From Ilex aquifolium (Eukaryota; Streptophyta; Magnoliopsida; Aquifoliales; Aquifoliaceae): a stretch of DNA of 64,000 bases. Positions 20,234-31,405 of this stretch are shown piece by piece. Where the stretch lies: NCBI GenBank assembly GCA_951799425.1, contig OX637399.1, positions 20,496,001-20,560,000 of the forward strand. Direction: 5' to 3'. Under the pieces are notes generated by a model. That model ran no database searches, had not been told where the DNA came from, and saw only the letters and a list, made by a program, of their open reading frames with translations. A program made the translations under genes and the position numbers. How positions within the stretch are numbered: position 1 is the stretch's first letter; each line of letters begins with the position of its first letter.

Positions 20234-22127
20234 TGCTTGATCAAAACCGTTGTAGTTCCTAACCTCCTAAAATCATCCCTCAATGTATATATGATGTATG
20301 TGTGAAGGGAGTGTCACTCTCCCTCCAAATGATGTGGGAAATAAGGCAACAGAATGGTGGATGAATGAAATGAACAAAATATGTGTGGAAATAATATGTG
20401 TGAACAAAAGTGCTCCCCAAGCGCAAGGAGTCTTTTGAATGTCGTGTTTTACTTGGAAAAGTATTCCAAGGTCGTCTCCTCAGGGAAGGAAGGGAATTGT
20501 GTGAAGGTGATTTTGTAAAAATAAAAAGTGTAAAATCTTGTTGTTGGTTTTGGTGAGTTTTGTTCTTAATGAAAATGCAAGAAAACAAGTGTTGGCTAAT
20601 CCGAAGGATTCACTCCAATGGGAATCCCAAATCAACTCGAAGTCTTCCTCGAATAGAGCTTAGATGAACAATTGATTCGTGGGAAGCTAGGGATGAAATG
20701 GAGGTGAGGATCCAAGCATAACCCGTGACCAGGCCTACGGGATATCAAAGACTCGCAACCGCATCCACTCTCAACCTCCTAGTTAAACCGAACCATCGTA
20801 CTCTGAGAGGAGGAATAAAAATGAGTTGAAGTGGCACACCCAAGAGGAGTTCTCCCTTGGATTAACCAACTCAAAAATCTAGCTACTCATGAAAGCAAGA
20901 AAGAAATGCATAATGTAAAGAGACATAATTGAAATGGAACATGGAACTTAACTTAAAACAAGAAAACTTGAACTATAAAGAAAGAAATACAATACCCATT
21001 TTAAAGCAAGAAATGAAGAAAACTTGGAAGCAACAATGGTGGATTGAAGAACATGTAATTAAACTTGCAATATTCTTGAAATAAAGGAGATTACAATGCA
21101 GGAAATAAAGATTACAAGAGGTCTACAACTTACTGCAATGAAATGGGTGAAGAAAATGCAAAAACATACTATTCATCATCTTCCTCACTAAAACTACTCC
21201 TAAGCTTAGGTAGCCACCCCCTTCCAAGCTTGTGAATGCTGAATATATCGAGTGTAGAGACTTCAAATTTCGTCCATGAGGCTCCCCTAGCCTGTGTGTG
21301 CAGGCTTCCCATCAATGGGAAGAGATTTGATGGCTTGGACAGGCTAGGAACAGCCTACCCAGCAACTCCCCTGGCTCCCCTCTTCTCTCCCATCCTCATA
21401 AATGCAATGGCCTCCAAAGTCCACCCCTAGGTGTGGGGAGACATGTATGTGTGTAAGGGATGTCAGGAATAAGTGGGAGAATCAATGGTGGGACCCCTAG
21501 GCAAGTGGAACTTGAGTTGCAGGCGTTCTGACACTTTTAGGCAAAACCTACCAGTAGGTCGCGGGAAACCTACCGGTAGGTTGGACACCAGTAGTACAAA
21601 CCTACCGGTAGGTTTTTGGTAGGTTTCCGGTAGGTTTTTGCTCCTTCTACCGGTAGGTCGAAAATGGGATGCTAGCTCCAGGACCAGTTTTTGTAGAATT
21701 ATCATAACTTTTGATCCAACCGTCCGATTGAGCTGAAATTTTGAAAAAATGCAGAGGACATCCAGGTATACAACTTTCATGTTTTGAACTTGTTCAGATT
21801 CTAAGTAGATAATGGTCAAAAAGGAGGAAAACCGAGGTACTGCTACCAAATGGTGCGGGTGCTGGTGCCTATGTTACCAAGCATCGATACCTCCTTGATT
21901 TCTTTCACTTTTAAGCCTCCAAATCCTCATGTAATGTGTCCATCTTTTCACCACTCCACCACACTTAGTTGCAAGGTTACAAAATACATGATTTATGCTA
22001 TAATTACCTGCAACATAAAAAATTCAACATTATTCATAAATTTGGCTAACTCTAAGTACTTAAATGCGAAGCTAAGTTAAAATGCATATAATGAGGCCGT
22101 TAAATATGAAATATTATGCGCTCATCA
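20234..22127 (-). repeat. Solo LTR K (Athila-like)
   Basis: 1894 bp, bounded by TGCTTGATCA and GCGCTCATCA on the plus strand, with perfect target duplication TCGCA (20229-20233 and 22128-22132). Its first half resembles the LTR of element A in order (ctaacc..ctaaa..cctc start, gtgctccccaagcgcaaggag, attccaaggtcgt, gattcgtgggaagctaggga), so it is the same lineage but another family, on the minus strand. A cluster of CCTACCGGTAGG palindromes is at about 21545-21657. There is no internal region, so it arose by LTR-LTR recombination. Confidence 0.88.
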
Positions 22128-22132
22128 TCGCA

Positions 22133-22330
22133 GCAAACCCATTTACAACGGTTTTAATCCGTCGCAAAAAGATATTATTAGCCATAGTAGGGGACAGTCT
22201 CAACAAACCCATTTATGATGGTTTTTAACCGTTGCAAAAGATATTATTTGTCATGGCAGAAGGCTGACGCAAAAAAAATTATAGTACTCTTTTGACGTTA
22301 TTTGCATCAGCAACTTGCTTTCATAAATAA
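22133..22330. repeat. Left subterminal repeats of the CACTA element, continued
   Basis: After solo LTR K the motif series resumes: aatccgtcgcaaaaa, accgttgcaaaag, ggctgacgcaaaaa, tttgcatcagcaa. The duplicated TCGCA at the junction is itself part of a repeat unit. Confidence 0.78.
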
Positions 22331-22692
22331 TTTTTTTTTAAAACTTAATTCTCTCTTTCACATGTTTTTCTACATCTGTTTACATATCCAATACATTACC
22401 CATAACTTCATTTGATTAAAATAATAAGACACATCTCTCAAAACAAAAGCAGCTAAATTTAAAAATAAAAATATATTCAGCATAAGTAAATAGCATCCGA
22501 AATTTTTAAAAAAAAAATATTCCAAACTATGTAATGAAAGTGTCAATGCATAATAAAAAAATTTAGTCTCCCAATGCACCATTTGCTCTTTAATCATGCA
22601 CAATGTATACTCTCTACTCATGTGTCATCTACTCTCTGCGCTATCTACTCATTTGATAGAACCTGCAAAAGATACGATTTATGTTATTATTG

Positions 22693-23925
22693 TCAATAAT
22701 ATGTTTGGTTGCTAATTATATACATATTAATTAAGATAAAACATACATCACTAGATAGCCAAACAACACTTTTTCCCGCTACCTGCCCAACAATAATTAC
22801 ACCAGGAAAAGGTCTTATCAAATAAGTATTAGGCAATATTGCTTCCTCAACAAATACGTTCAAAAAATCAGGTCCCAATGGTACTCTCTCTACTTCTTTT
22901 GATGGGTCCACACTAACAAGGATCCCCTTCGCCACTACTTGCCTTGGTAAACGGGAACTAAGAAGGTCTATTTTTGTATGAACCTACAACCACAAGTGTT
23001 AACAACTTTTAGAAGTCAAAAAAAATACAACTGAAAAAAAAAATTACAATTGTAAATCTATGTATAACACATTTTCATACACTATGTTTAGCATACACAT
23101 GCACTTACCTCAGTATTATTCAGACCTAGTGCATGCTTTCTCTTTTCCACCCTAACAAAAAAAAAAAGAAAAAAAGAAAAAGTAGGCAACACTACATTAG
23201 TTAGTATAAATAGCAATGTCAAAACTACATTAGCTAGTATTCTAGTTTTTAGTCGAATTCTCTCAGCGGGGATCGTATCGAGATCACGTATTTTTCAATA
23301 TTTTTCTTTCACCGAAGAGTAGGTGTATGCCCGTTTTTATGGAAAATGGATAAAAAACAAGCATATTGCCAATGCGGAAAAATAAGTTGCAGATTGAAAA
23401 ACTAAGATATTTTCTACAAACCTCTTCAAAAGACCGTGGACATGGTGAGGGTGTTGGTAACTCGTGTTCACCTATGTAGATGTACGTCCACCTTCATGTG
23501 GCTCTCTGAGTGGCCTATGAGTACTAGATGCATCTGGAACCTAAGACATTTTTTAGGACATATTAAGCTACACATTTTGGAAATTGATAAGTTATTGAAA
23601 CAATAATATCAACTATTCACTATACTGCACCGGTCCAACCCCAGAGCATCCACCCTCCACTTGGCGAGAACATATGAAAGCAAGTTGTTGACGTGTATCA
23701 TTAATCTCACGTAGCACTTGACGCATCCTCTTTCTTTCCAAGTCTGCAGATTCTTGAGACGAAGTGGAGGCTTGGCCGTATACATCACTCCACACGACTC
23801 TTGAACTATAAGTCCACACATAGCCTTGACCATCCTCTCCAACTACGTCATGCAATACCCTGTCCCTAATATCTGGAGTCTGCTCCATCTCTGGCACCTC
23901 AGAGAGTCGCTGTGTGAATTCCTCC
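22693..23925 (-). pseudogene. CACTA TnpA-like gene, 3' part
   Basis: Continuing on the minus strand from the part right of element D, this piece encodes EEFTQRLSEVPEMEQTPDIR, a Ser/Gln and basic stretch with a likely coiled coil (SADLERKRMRQVLREI, NDTRQQLAF), and after further introns a small domain, AKGILVSVDPSKEVERVPLG with VGQVAGKSVVWLSSDV, of the kind found at the C-terminus of plant CACTA accessory proteins (DUF8039, from memory). The protein would bind the subterminal repeats and help TNP2. Exon borders are not certain. The gene is split by element D exactly at a splice acceptor, so it cannot be expressed normally. Confidence 0.7.
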
Positions 23926-26349
23926 TGTAAAACCCGGTAAATTTGAACTTTTTCTGAAAAAGGGCAAAACTGTAATTTGCCATTATAACGCGTATTTAAA
24001 ATACTCATATTTCTGGAGTTCGGATGACACAACGGACTTCTCCATTGGACTCGTATTGCGAAATCTAGTTACCCTGTCAAATTTTATCGAAATCCGAGAT
24101 AGTCAGATTTTGCACATATTTCGAGGCGATTAGGTGGCGGCTGACCTCACAAAGGTCCCCACAAATAAATTTTATAAAATTTTCTTATAATTAAATTAAA
24201 TTTCATATAAAATTAATTTGAACTTAAATCGGGATGAAATTAATCGTTTCGGGGCGAAAACGGACCCGAACAAGGGGGACGTGTGGCGCGATCTGAGCCA
24301 AGCCTTGGAAATTATAAATAGGAATAAAATTAGATATTTTGGCACAAATATCAGCTGAAATCAGCTGATTTTCGACGTTGGAGAGAAAGAAGGAGACAAG
24401 AGAGAAATCCAACTTTCTTTCGGCGATTCTCGGAGTTCCGTCGATCGGAATCCGTCGAGCCAAGAATTAAACTTCATCTCCTCGACGAGGGCTACGCGTA
24501 CGTACCAAGAATGAGGAATTTCACCGAAGATCCAAAGGAGGAGATTTGGGGAAATCAAGTTTTGGAATTGGTATTGGTGTTCTTGAAGTCTCTACACTTC
24601 GGTTTACGCTTCAAGAGGTAGGGGTTTCGTACTTGGGTTTTATTCCTACTTTAGGGGCTGTTTTGTGCACTGCCATGGGGCTGAATTTGTGCAATGTTAT
24701 GGGCTGTTTTTGGGCTGAATTTGTGGATTGTTTAGGGGTTGTTAAGGGGCTGTTTTGTGCACTGCCATGGGGCTGAATTTGTGCACTGTTATGGGGCAGT
24801 AATTGGGTTTTTTTTGTGGCCTGTTTTATGGCCTGTTTGTGGCATGTTTTGTGGCCTGATTTGGGACTATTTATGGCATGTTTAGGGGGCTGTTTGTGGC
24901 CTGATTTGGGACTGTTTTATGGCCTGTTTAGGGGGCTGTTTGTGGCTTGTTTTATGGCCTGTTTAAGGGGCTGTTTTAGGGACTGTTTTCAGGGCTGTTT
25001 TATAGACTGTTTTTGGGCTGTTATGTGGGCTATTACATGGGCCGTTATGTGCTCTATTGTACCTTTGTGATTAAGTGTGTTATTGGCATAAAAATTGTGA
25101 TAACATGCTTGGAATTGTGTTATGAAAATTGTGAATGTATATGCATGCTTGTATTATATTGACATTGTGGAGAATTATGGGAATTATATGCTTATGATAT
25201 AATTTTGCCATGGGATATATGAAATGTATTGATATTGTTATTATGTTTTTCATAGCATATACTCTGTTATTTTTGTGCAATGGGACATCATATTGCATAT
25301 GCACGACGACATCGTATCATGTGGATGTGTGCACGGTTGTCGTCAACATCACACTTGGTGGATGACGAGTGGGCTCGATTAAGCTTGGTCGAAGACCTGG
25401 CCGAGTCGCACGGGTTGCATGGTGATTAGGGTTGGGGTTAGAAAGAAGGGATTAGAAGATCCCTCGGGTGCAAGGCCCGGTGGTTGGGATACGCACTCCC
25501 TTGGCTTGATCCATCAAGTGTGTGGGTGTACGCGGAACCCTTGGTGGAAGTCCATGAATTCTGAGTAGGTTGGAGACCCTTGGTGTATACCCCATGAACA
25601 TCCACCCCACACAAAGACCCTAGATTGGTAAAAGTCATTTGATGTGCAACATAAATGACGGTTCCATACACTTTGGCACTTGCATGTGTTAAGGAGCTGG
25701 GAATGGCTCGGGTTGATTTGCATGAGTGAGTCTCATCTCATTTCATGGCATGATACGATAAATTCCAATATTAAATGCATATCCTTGCTTGGAATGTTAT
25801 GGATTGTTGTTTGTTGCATGTGAGCATTGCATGCGCATCTAGGGTGGTGAGTAGCCTCTGTAGGAGATACTCTATTGAGCGTTGCTCACCCTATACGGGA
25901 AAACATTTCAGGTGCGGGTTTTACGCTGACGGACGACACTCACTCGGGTACTTGAGGAGGAAGAAAAGCCGACTTGTGGCTTTCAATCCATTTTTTTTGT
26001 AAAATGAGACTTGTGATTAAATTTGGGCATGTCATATATGAAAAAGAATTGTAATCAAACTTATATGGACTATTCTAATATAACATGGCATGTTATTGTA
26101 TGAGTATGGATAAATGACCCGGTGCGGTCATTGTTTTAAATTGGGCATCAGATGGGTCATGTGAATGTATATTGTACAGGTTGGGTTTTGGGTAGAGCTC
26201 CCCGTACAAAGGAGACTCTGCCCGATTTTTGTTCAATTATGGACCCCGATAAATGGGGCATAACGACGCGATATCGAGTTACTCAGTATTCACGGGTATT
26301 CCGCGGGTTGATGGGTAATCAACGAACCCTCGGATTTTGGGGTGTCACA
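23926..26349 (+). repeat. 5' LTR of element D
   Basis: 2424 bp from TGTAAAACCC to GGGTGTCACA. A TATA box, attataaata, is at 24311-24320, followed by a pair of TCAGCTGA palindromes. From 24640 to 25060 there is a G/T-rich tract of repeated ggggctgttttgtg and ggcctgttttatgg units, including a direct repeat of about 96 bp. The shared Tekay hairpin block is at 25845-25915. Open frames inside it are shadows. Confidence 0.93.
25845..25915 (+). other. Conserved Tekay LTR block in element D
   Basis: Reads ggtgagtagcctctgtagga, then a perfect stem TGAGC-gtt-GCTCA, then acatttcaggtg. It is the reverse complement of the block in C, as expected from the opposite orientation. The second copy is in the 3' LTR near 33303-33373. 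Confidence 0.72.
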
Positions 26350-26352
26350 GCT

Positions 26353-26364
26353 TGATATCAGAGC
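26353..26364 (+). other. Primer-binding site of element D (initiator tRNA-Met)
   Basis: TGATATCAGAGC, one mismatch from the perfect TGGTATCAGAGC (G to A), three bases after the LTR end. Confidence 0.88.
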
Positions 26365-26705
26365 TTAGGTATACGATTACCTAGAGCTTGATGGGCATGG
26401 GTCTAGACCATTGCATTCCTTGTGCATTTCATGTTATGTGCTGTAATATGCTACATGATTATGTGCTATGTGTTATGTGAATTATATACATGGTAAAATG
26501 TATATGGAAAAAGGGGAACACTAGGGTTAGAGAACATAACCTTGGGGGTTTGGAAAAAGTATGAACGGGATGGTTCGGGGTATTGATGTCTATTAGTGGT
26601 TGGCACATGCTCTACTAGTTAGACAAGGAGCGAAATCTCAAAGTTTAAACTTGATCCCCATTTTGGGATACTATGTAAGACTCTATTGCTATCTGACATA
26701 TGTAG

Positions 26706-28562
26706 ATGGCTAATCGAGGAAGATGACGCCGAGGCGGTGGGCAGAACAACAACCAACCACCACCGGCCTTTGACCAACAAGCCTTCATAGAGGCTATTGG
26801 TACTGCGACTGCTACCATTGCATAGGCGAGTGCTGCGGTTGCCACCATTACACAGGCTAGTGCAACTGTGAGCCAAGGAGGGCCAAGTAACCTCCAGAGG
26901 TTCAAGACACACCATCCTCCTACCTTCATGGGAGGAGGGAACCCGATGGTAGCTGATCATTGGTTCTGAAAAGTCGGCAAGATCTTGGAGGCTATGGAGA
27001 TCACCTCCGATGCCACTAAGATAAAGCTAGCTGTGTTCTAGCTAGAGGGAGAATCCCAAGTGCGGTGGGATTGGGTCAAAGCCTCAAGGGACTTGGAGGC
27101 AACGACTTGGGAAGAGTTCCGTGAGCTCTTCATGGGCAAATACTTCGCGGCGTCTGCCCGGCATGCAAAAGCTCGGGAGTTCCTAGACCTGAAACAAGGG
27201 ACGATGACAGTGCTCGAATACGTGGCTAAGTTTACTGAATTAGCCCGTTTCGCTGATGATTATGTGGCCACATACATGGCCAAAGTGAGGAAGTTTGAGG
27301 ATGGTATGAAATTGTCCATCCAGGGTAAAATTGTAGCACTTCTCCTGCAAGACTTGGACTTGATGGTCAAGACAGCTATGGCCATTGAGAGAGAAGTGGA
27401 TGACGCACGGAACATCCGAGAAGCGGGTGTTAAAGACAAGAAGAAGGAGGGTCAATCCTCTTCTTCTAGTACGGGGAAGAAGCAGAGGACTTCTGCTCCG
27501 CAGGGGCATCAAGGGCAGGGCCACAGGTATCAAGGCCAAGGCCAAGGTCGGTCCTCCCAAGGCGCGAGAAACTTCAGGACTACGTATCAGGCAGGTGAGA
27601 AGACTTGCTATCATTGTCATCAGCCGGGTCACGTGAGGAAAGATTGTCCTCAGCGACAGGGATCCCAGTCCCAGTCTTCAGTGGGGTACTCACAGACGCA
27701 CTTTGTTCCTCCCTACCCCACCATGGGCCATGGGAGCCAATATCAGTTCCAGGGTGCTGCACAGGGCCTTACTACTTCACGTGCGGGGATCCCGCAATCA
27801 GGCCATATGGGCCAGGGCATGGGTCGAGGTCGAGGCCAGGGCTCACAAGCCGGGACTTCAGGGACCCAGGGGCGTGTCTACGCCATCACACCTCAGACTA
27901 AGCCTGCAGATCAGTCGATTATTCAGGGTACATTTCTACTCTCTCGCTTATGGGCAAGGGTATTATTTGATTCTAGTGCATCTCATTCATTTATTGCTGC
28001 ATCATGTGTGGAAGATTTGGGCTTAGAGGTTGAAACCTTGGAAGAGCCACTGCATGTGAGTTCTCCCCTAGGAGCTAGGATGAGCGTTGATCAGATATGT
28101 CGGGGTTGTGAGTTAGAGATCTTGGGGATTTTACTCACCATAGACCTTAGGGTCATGGACATGTCGGAGTTCGATGTTATCCTTGGGATGGACTGGTTGA
28201 CGGCACACCGAGTCGTCATTGATTGTGATCATAAGAGGGTCACTGCCTACACACCAGACGGTATTTGTTTTATGTTTCAGGGGGATAAACACGATGTTTT
28301 ACCCCAAGCCGTGTACGACTCTAGATGGCACGGGCAGTTGATGGGTTGGCTAGCAAGCCTTACCCTGGAGGACGAGGTGAGACAGGAGTTGGGTCTACCT
28401 CGGGTGGTTTGTGAGTATGAGGATGTTTTTCTAGATGAACTACCGGGATTACCTCCACATAGGGATGTAGACTTCACCATTGAGTTTCACCCCGCAACAT
28501 CGCCTATTTCTATGACTCCACATAGGATGGCGCCAGCTGAGTTGCAAGAACTCAAGGTCTAA
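26706..28562 (+). pseudogene. gag and protease of element D
   Basis: The frame begins MANRGR at 26706 and shows the Gag capsid region (FKTHHPPTFMGGGNPMVADH, TWEEFRELFMGKYFAASARH, EFLDLKQGTMTVLEYVAKF), a Gln-rich linker, one knuckle CYHCHQPGHVRKDC near 27604, then the protease (GTFLLSRLWARVLFDSSASH, FDVILGMDWLTAHRVVIDCD). The usual DSGAS active site reads DSSAS, which should inactivate it. Stops fall at 26718, 26823, 26967, 27039 and 28560; several look like CAG, CAA or CGA turned into TAG, TAA or TGA. The longest uninterrupted piece is 27060-28562. Confidence 0.9.
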
Positions 28563-29831
28563 TTACAAGAGTTGTTGGACAGAGGCTTTATTAGACCGAG
28601 CACTTCACCTTGGGGCGCTCCGGTGTTGTTTGCCAAGAAGAAGGACAAGACCCTTCGACTATGCATTGATTACCGGCAGTTAAATAGTGTTACTATCAAG
28701 AATAGGTACCCTTTGCCAAGAATTGATGATTTATTTGATCAGCTGAAAGGGGCGCGGGTCTACTCCAAGATAGATCTCCGCACCGGGTACCACCAGTTGA
28801 GGATTAGGGAGGCAGATATCCCTAAGACGGTGTTTAGAATGCGGTATGGGCATTTTGAGTTCACCGCGATGCCCTTTGGATTGACGAATGCTCCAGTGAC
28901 ATTCATGGATCTCATGCATAGGGTGTTCCAACCCTACCTAGATCAGTTCGTCGTGGTCTTTGTTGACGACATCTTGATCTACTCCAAGTCTGAGGAGGAG
29001 CATGAGGGTCACTTGAGGACTGTTCTCCAGGCCTTGAGAGACCATCAGTTGTATGCCAAATTCAGTAAGTGTGAATTTTGGATTACTGAGGTGAAATTTT
29101 TGGGACATGTGGTGTCGGCTTCGGGTGTATCCGTGGACCCGGAGAAGGTTGAGGCAGTCATGAATTGGGAGAGGCCGAAGTCAGTCTTCGAGATACGTAG
29201 TTTCTTGGGATTGGCAGGGTACTACCGGAAGTTCATCGAGGACTTCTCCCGATTAGTTGCACCTATGACCAAGTTGACCCGAAAAGAGGTCAAGTTTGAG
29301 TGGAATGACTCGTGTGAGAAGGCATGCTAGGAGTTGAAGAAGAGGCTTACTTCAGCTCCTATTATGATAGTTCCGGAAAGGGGACAGAGGTAAACAGTGT
29401 ATTGTGATGCCTCTAAGGACGGACTTGGTTGCGTTTTGATGCAGTCCGGGAGGGTGGTGGCTTATGGTTCTCGGCAGTTAAAGAACCACGAGCAGAACTA
29501 CACTACACATGATATGGAGTTGGCGGCCATTGTCTTTGCCTTGAAGGTTTGGCGCCACTATCTATACGATGAGTAGTTCGAGGTGTTTTCGGACCACAAA
29601 AGTCTGAAGTACATCTTTACACAACAGGACCTCAACATGAGGCAATGCAGGTGGATGGAGTTTCTGGAGGACTATGACTTCATTTTGCATTACCATCCCG
29701 GTAAGGCAAATGTGGTGGCTGACGCACTCAGCCGGAAGTCACAGGGAGTCTTGGCTAGTGTGGCCTCCCGGGAATGGCAGATGCTCGAGACTGTGGGACA
29801 GTTCGGGCTACGCTACATGGGGCAGGCTTAG
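28563..29831 (+). pseudogene. Reverse transcriptase and RNase H of element D
   Basis: Reverse transcriptase is clear: [51 protein letters not shown], the [12 protein letters not shown] block and the catalytic box [10 protein letters not shown] near 28957. The connection ([18 protein letters not shown]) leads to RNase H ([65 protein letters not shown]). Stops are at 29328, 29391, 29574 and 29829. Order and motifs fit Tekay/Del polyproteins. Confidence 0.92.
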
Positions 29832-31318
29832 GGTACTTTGGGAAGTTTGGTGGCTACACCTTCCCTACTGAGCAGAGTGATTGAGTCTCAGGGGCAAGAC
29901 CCGGAGATATTGTCCATCAAGGACCTAGTACGGTCAGGGACAGGTGATGAGGGCTGGACCATTCACTCGGATGGTAGTCTTCGGTATAGGGGAAGGATTG
30001 TGGTTCCCCAGTCGGCGGATCTGAGAGAGAAGATCCTCAGGGAGTTCCATTGCTCCCGTTTTACGGTGCATCCAGGTGGCACGAAGATGTACCATGATTT
30101 TCGTCGCCAGTATTACTGGAGTGGGATGAAGAAACACGTTGGGGATTTTGTTCGTCGATGTCTCACATGTCAGCAAGTAAAGATTGAGCACCAGAGACCA
30201 GTGGGATTACTCCAGCCTTTGGAGGTAGCTAAGTGGAAGTGGGAGCATGTCATGATGGATTTTGTGACTCACTTGCCACGAACATCGCGAGGGCATGACG
30301 CGGTGTGGGTGATAGTGGACCGGCTTACTAAGTCGGCACACTTTTTGGATGTGCGGATGACCTTCACTCTGGAGGAATTCTGCAGGTTGTACATACGGGA
30401 GATTGTCCGGTTGCATGTGGTGCCCGTATCTATAGTATCGGATCGGGATCCCAGGTTTATGGCTCATTTTTGGGAGAGTTTCCAGCGAGCTATGGGGACA
30501 CAGTTGATGATGAGTACTGCTTTTCCTCCCCAGACGGACGGTCAGTCGGAGAGGACCATCCAGACTTTAGAGGACATGCTACGGCATGCGTCCTAGATCT
30601 AAAGGGTAGTTGGGAGGAGCACTTACCCTTAGTGTAGTTCGGCTACAACAATAGTTATCAGGCGAGCATACAAATGGCACCCTATGAGGCACTATATGGA
30701 AGGCCTTGTCGATCTCCGGTTTGTTGGACGGAGGTAGGAGAGAGACCCTCTACGGGTTCGGATTTTGTTAGGGACACCTCTGAGAAGGTGGATTTGATAC
30801 GGAATCGTCTTCTTACGACTCATAGCCGACAGAAGAGCTACGCCGACAGACGGCGGCAACCTCTAGAGTTTGAGGTGGGGGATCATGTCTTCTTGAAGGT
30901 GATGCCTAAGAGAGGAGTGGTCAGGTTCGGCAAGCGGGGAAAACTGTTGCCGAGGTATATCGGGACCTTCGAGGTACTCGAGAGGGTAGGTACAGTTGCT
31001 TACCGGTTGGCGTTACCGCCAAATCTATCGGGTGTTCATGCAGTATTCCATGTCTCCATGCTCCGGAAATACACCCCAGATCCGACTCATGTGGTGGATT
31101 GGGGCGAGCTTGTTGTTAATGCGGATGAGACCTTCGAGGAGGGACCGGTGCGTATCATGGATATTCGAGATCAGGTTTTGCGAGGCAAGACCGTGTGGCT
31201 AGTGAAGGTGATGTGGCAGCACCGATGAGTGGAGGAGGCGACATGGGAGCGTGATGACACTCTACGTACCAATTATCCTTTCTTATTCGAGGATGGAGGT
31301 ATATTTTTGTATTTATGA
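29832..31318 (+). pseudogene. Integrase and chromodomain of element D
   Basis: The HHCC zinc region (FHCSRFTVHPGGTKMYHDF ... RRCLTCQQVK) is followed by the DDE core: MMDFVTHLPRTSRGHDAVWV, IVSDRDPRFMAHFW and TDGQSERTIQTLEDML. A one-base loss near 30585 shifts the frame; it continues as MAPYEALYGRPCRSPVCW, the GKLLPRYIGTFEVLERVG domain and a chromodomain-like end (VRIMDIRDQVLRGKTVWLVK, then EEATWE). The chromodomain would direct insertion to marked chromatin. Stops at 30635 and 31226 and the shift make it non-functional. The reading ends at 31318. Confidence 0.9.
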
Positions 31319-31369
31319 GTATGATATACTTGTAGCATATGCATGTGGTTGAATGTGCACGTGTGTGTG

Positions 31370-31405
31370 AATTTCGGGGACGAAATTTTTTTAAGGGGCG
31401 AAGAA
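31370..31405 (+). other. Hairpin and polypurine tract of element D
   Basis: AATTTCG-ggga-CGAAATT (31370-31387) is a perfect stem, followed by ttttaaggggcgaaga up to the 3' LTR at 31406. It has the same layout as in element C. Confidence 0.82.

Noticed and set aside
24816-25070. Cys/Trp/Leu-rich frame in the LTR of D that looks like a membrane protein
   Set aside because: It is a translation of the G/T-rich repeat tract inside an LTR; the copy in the other LTR has different indels.
27240-27901. Several antisense and overlapping frames in gag of element D
   Set aside because: Shadows of the true Gag-protease frame, which carries the capsid, knuckle and protease motifs.
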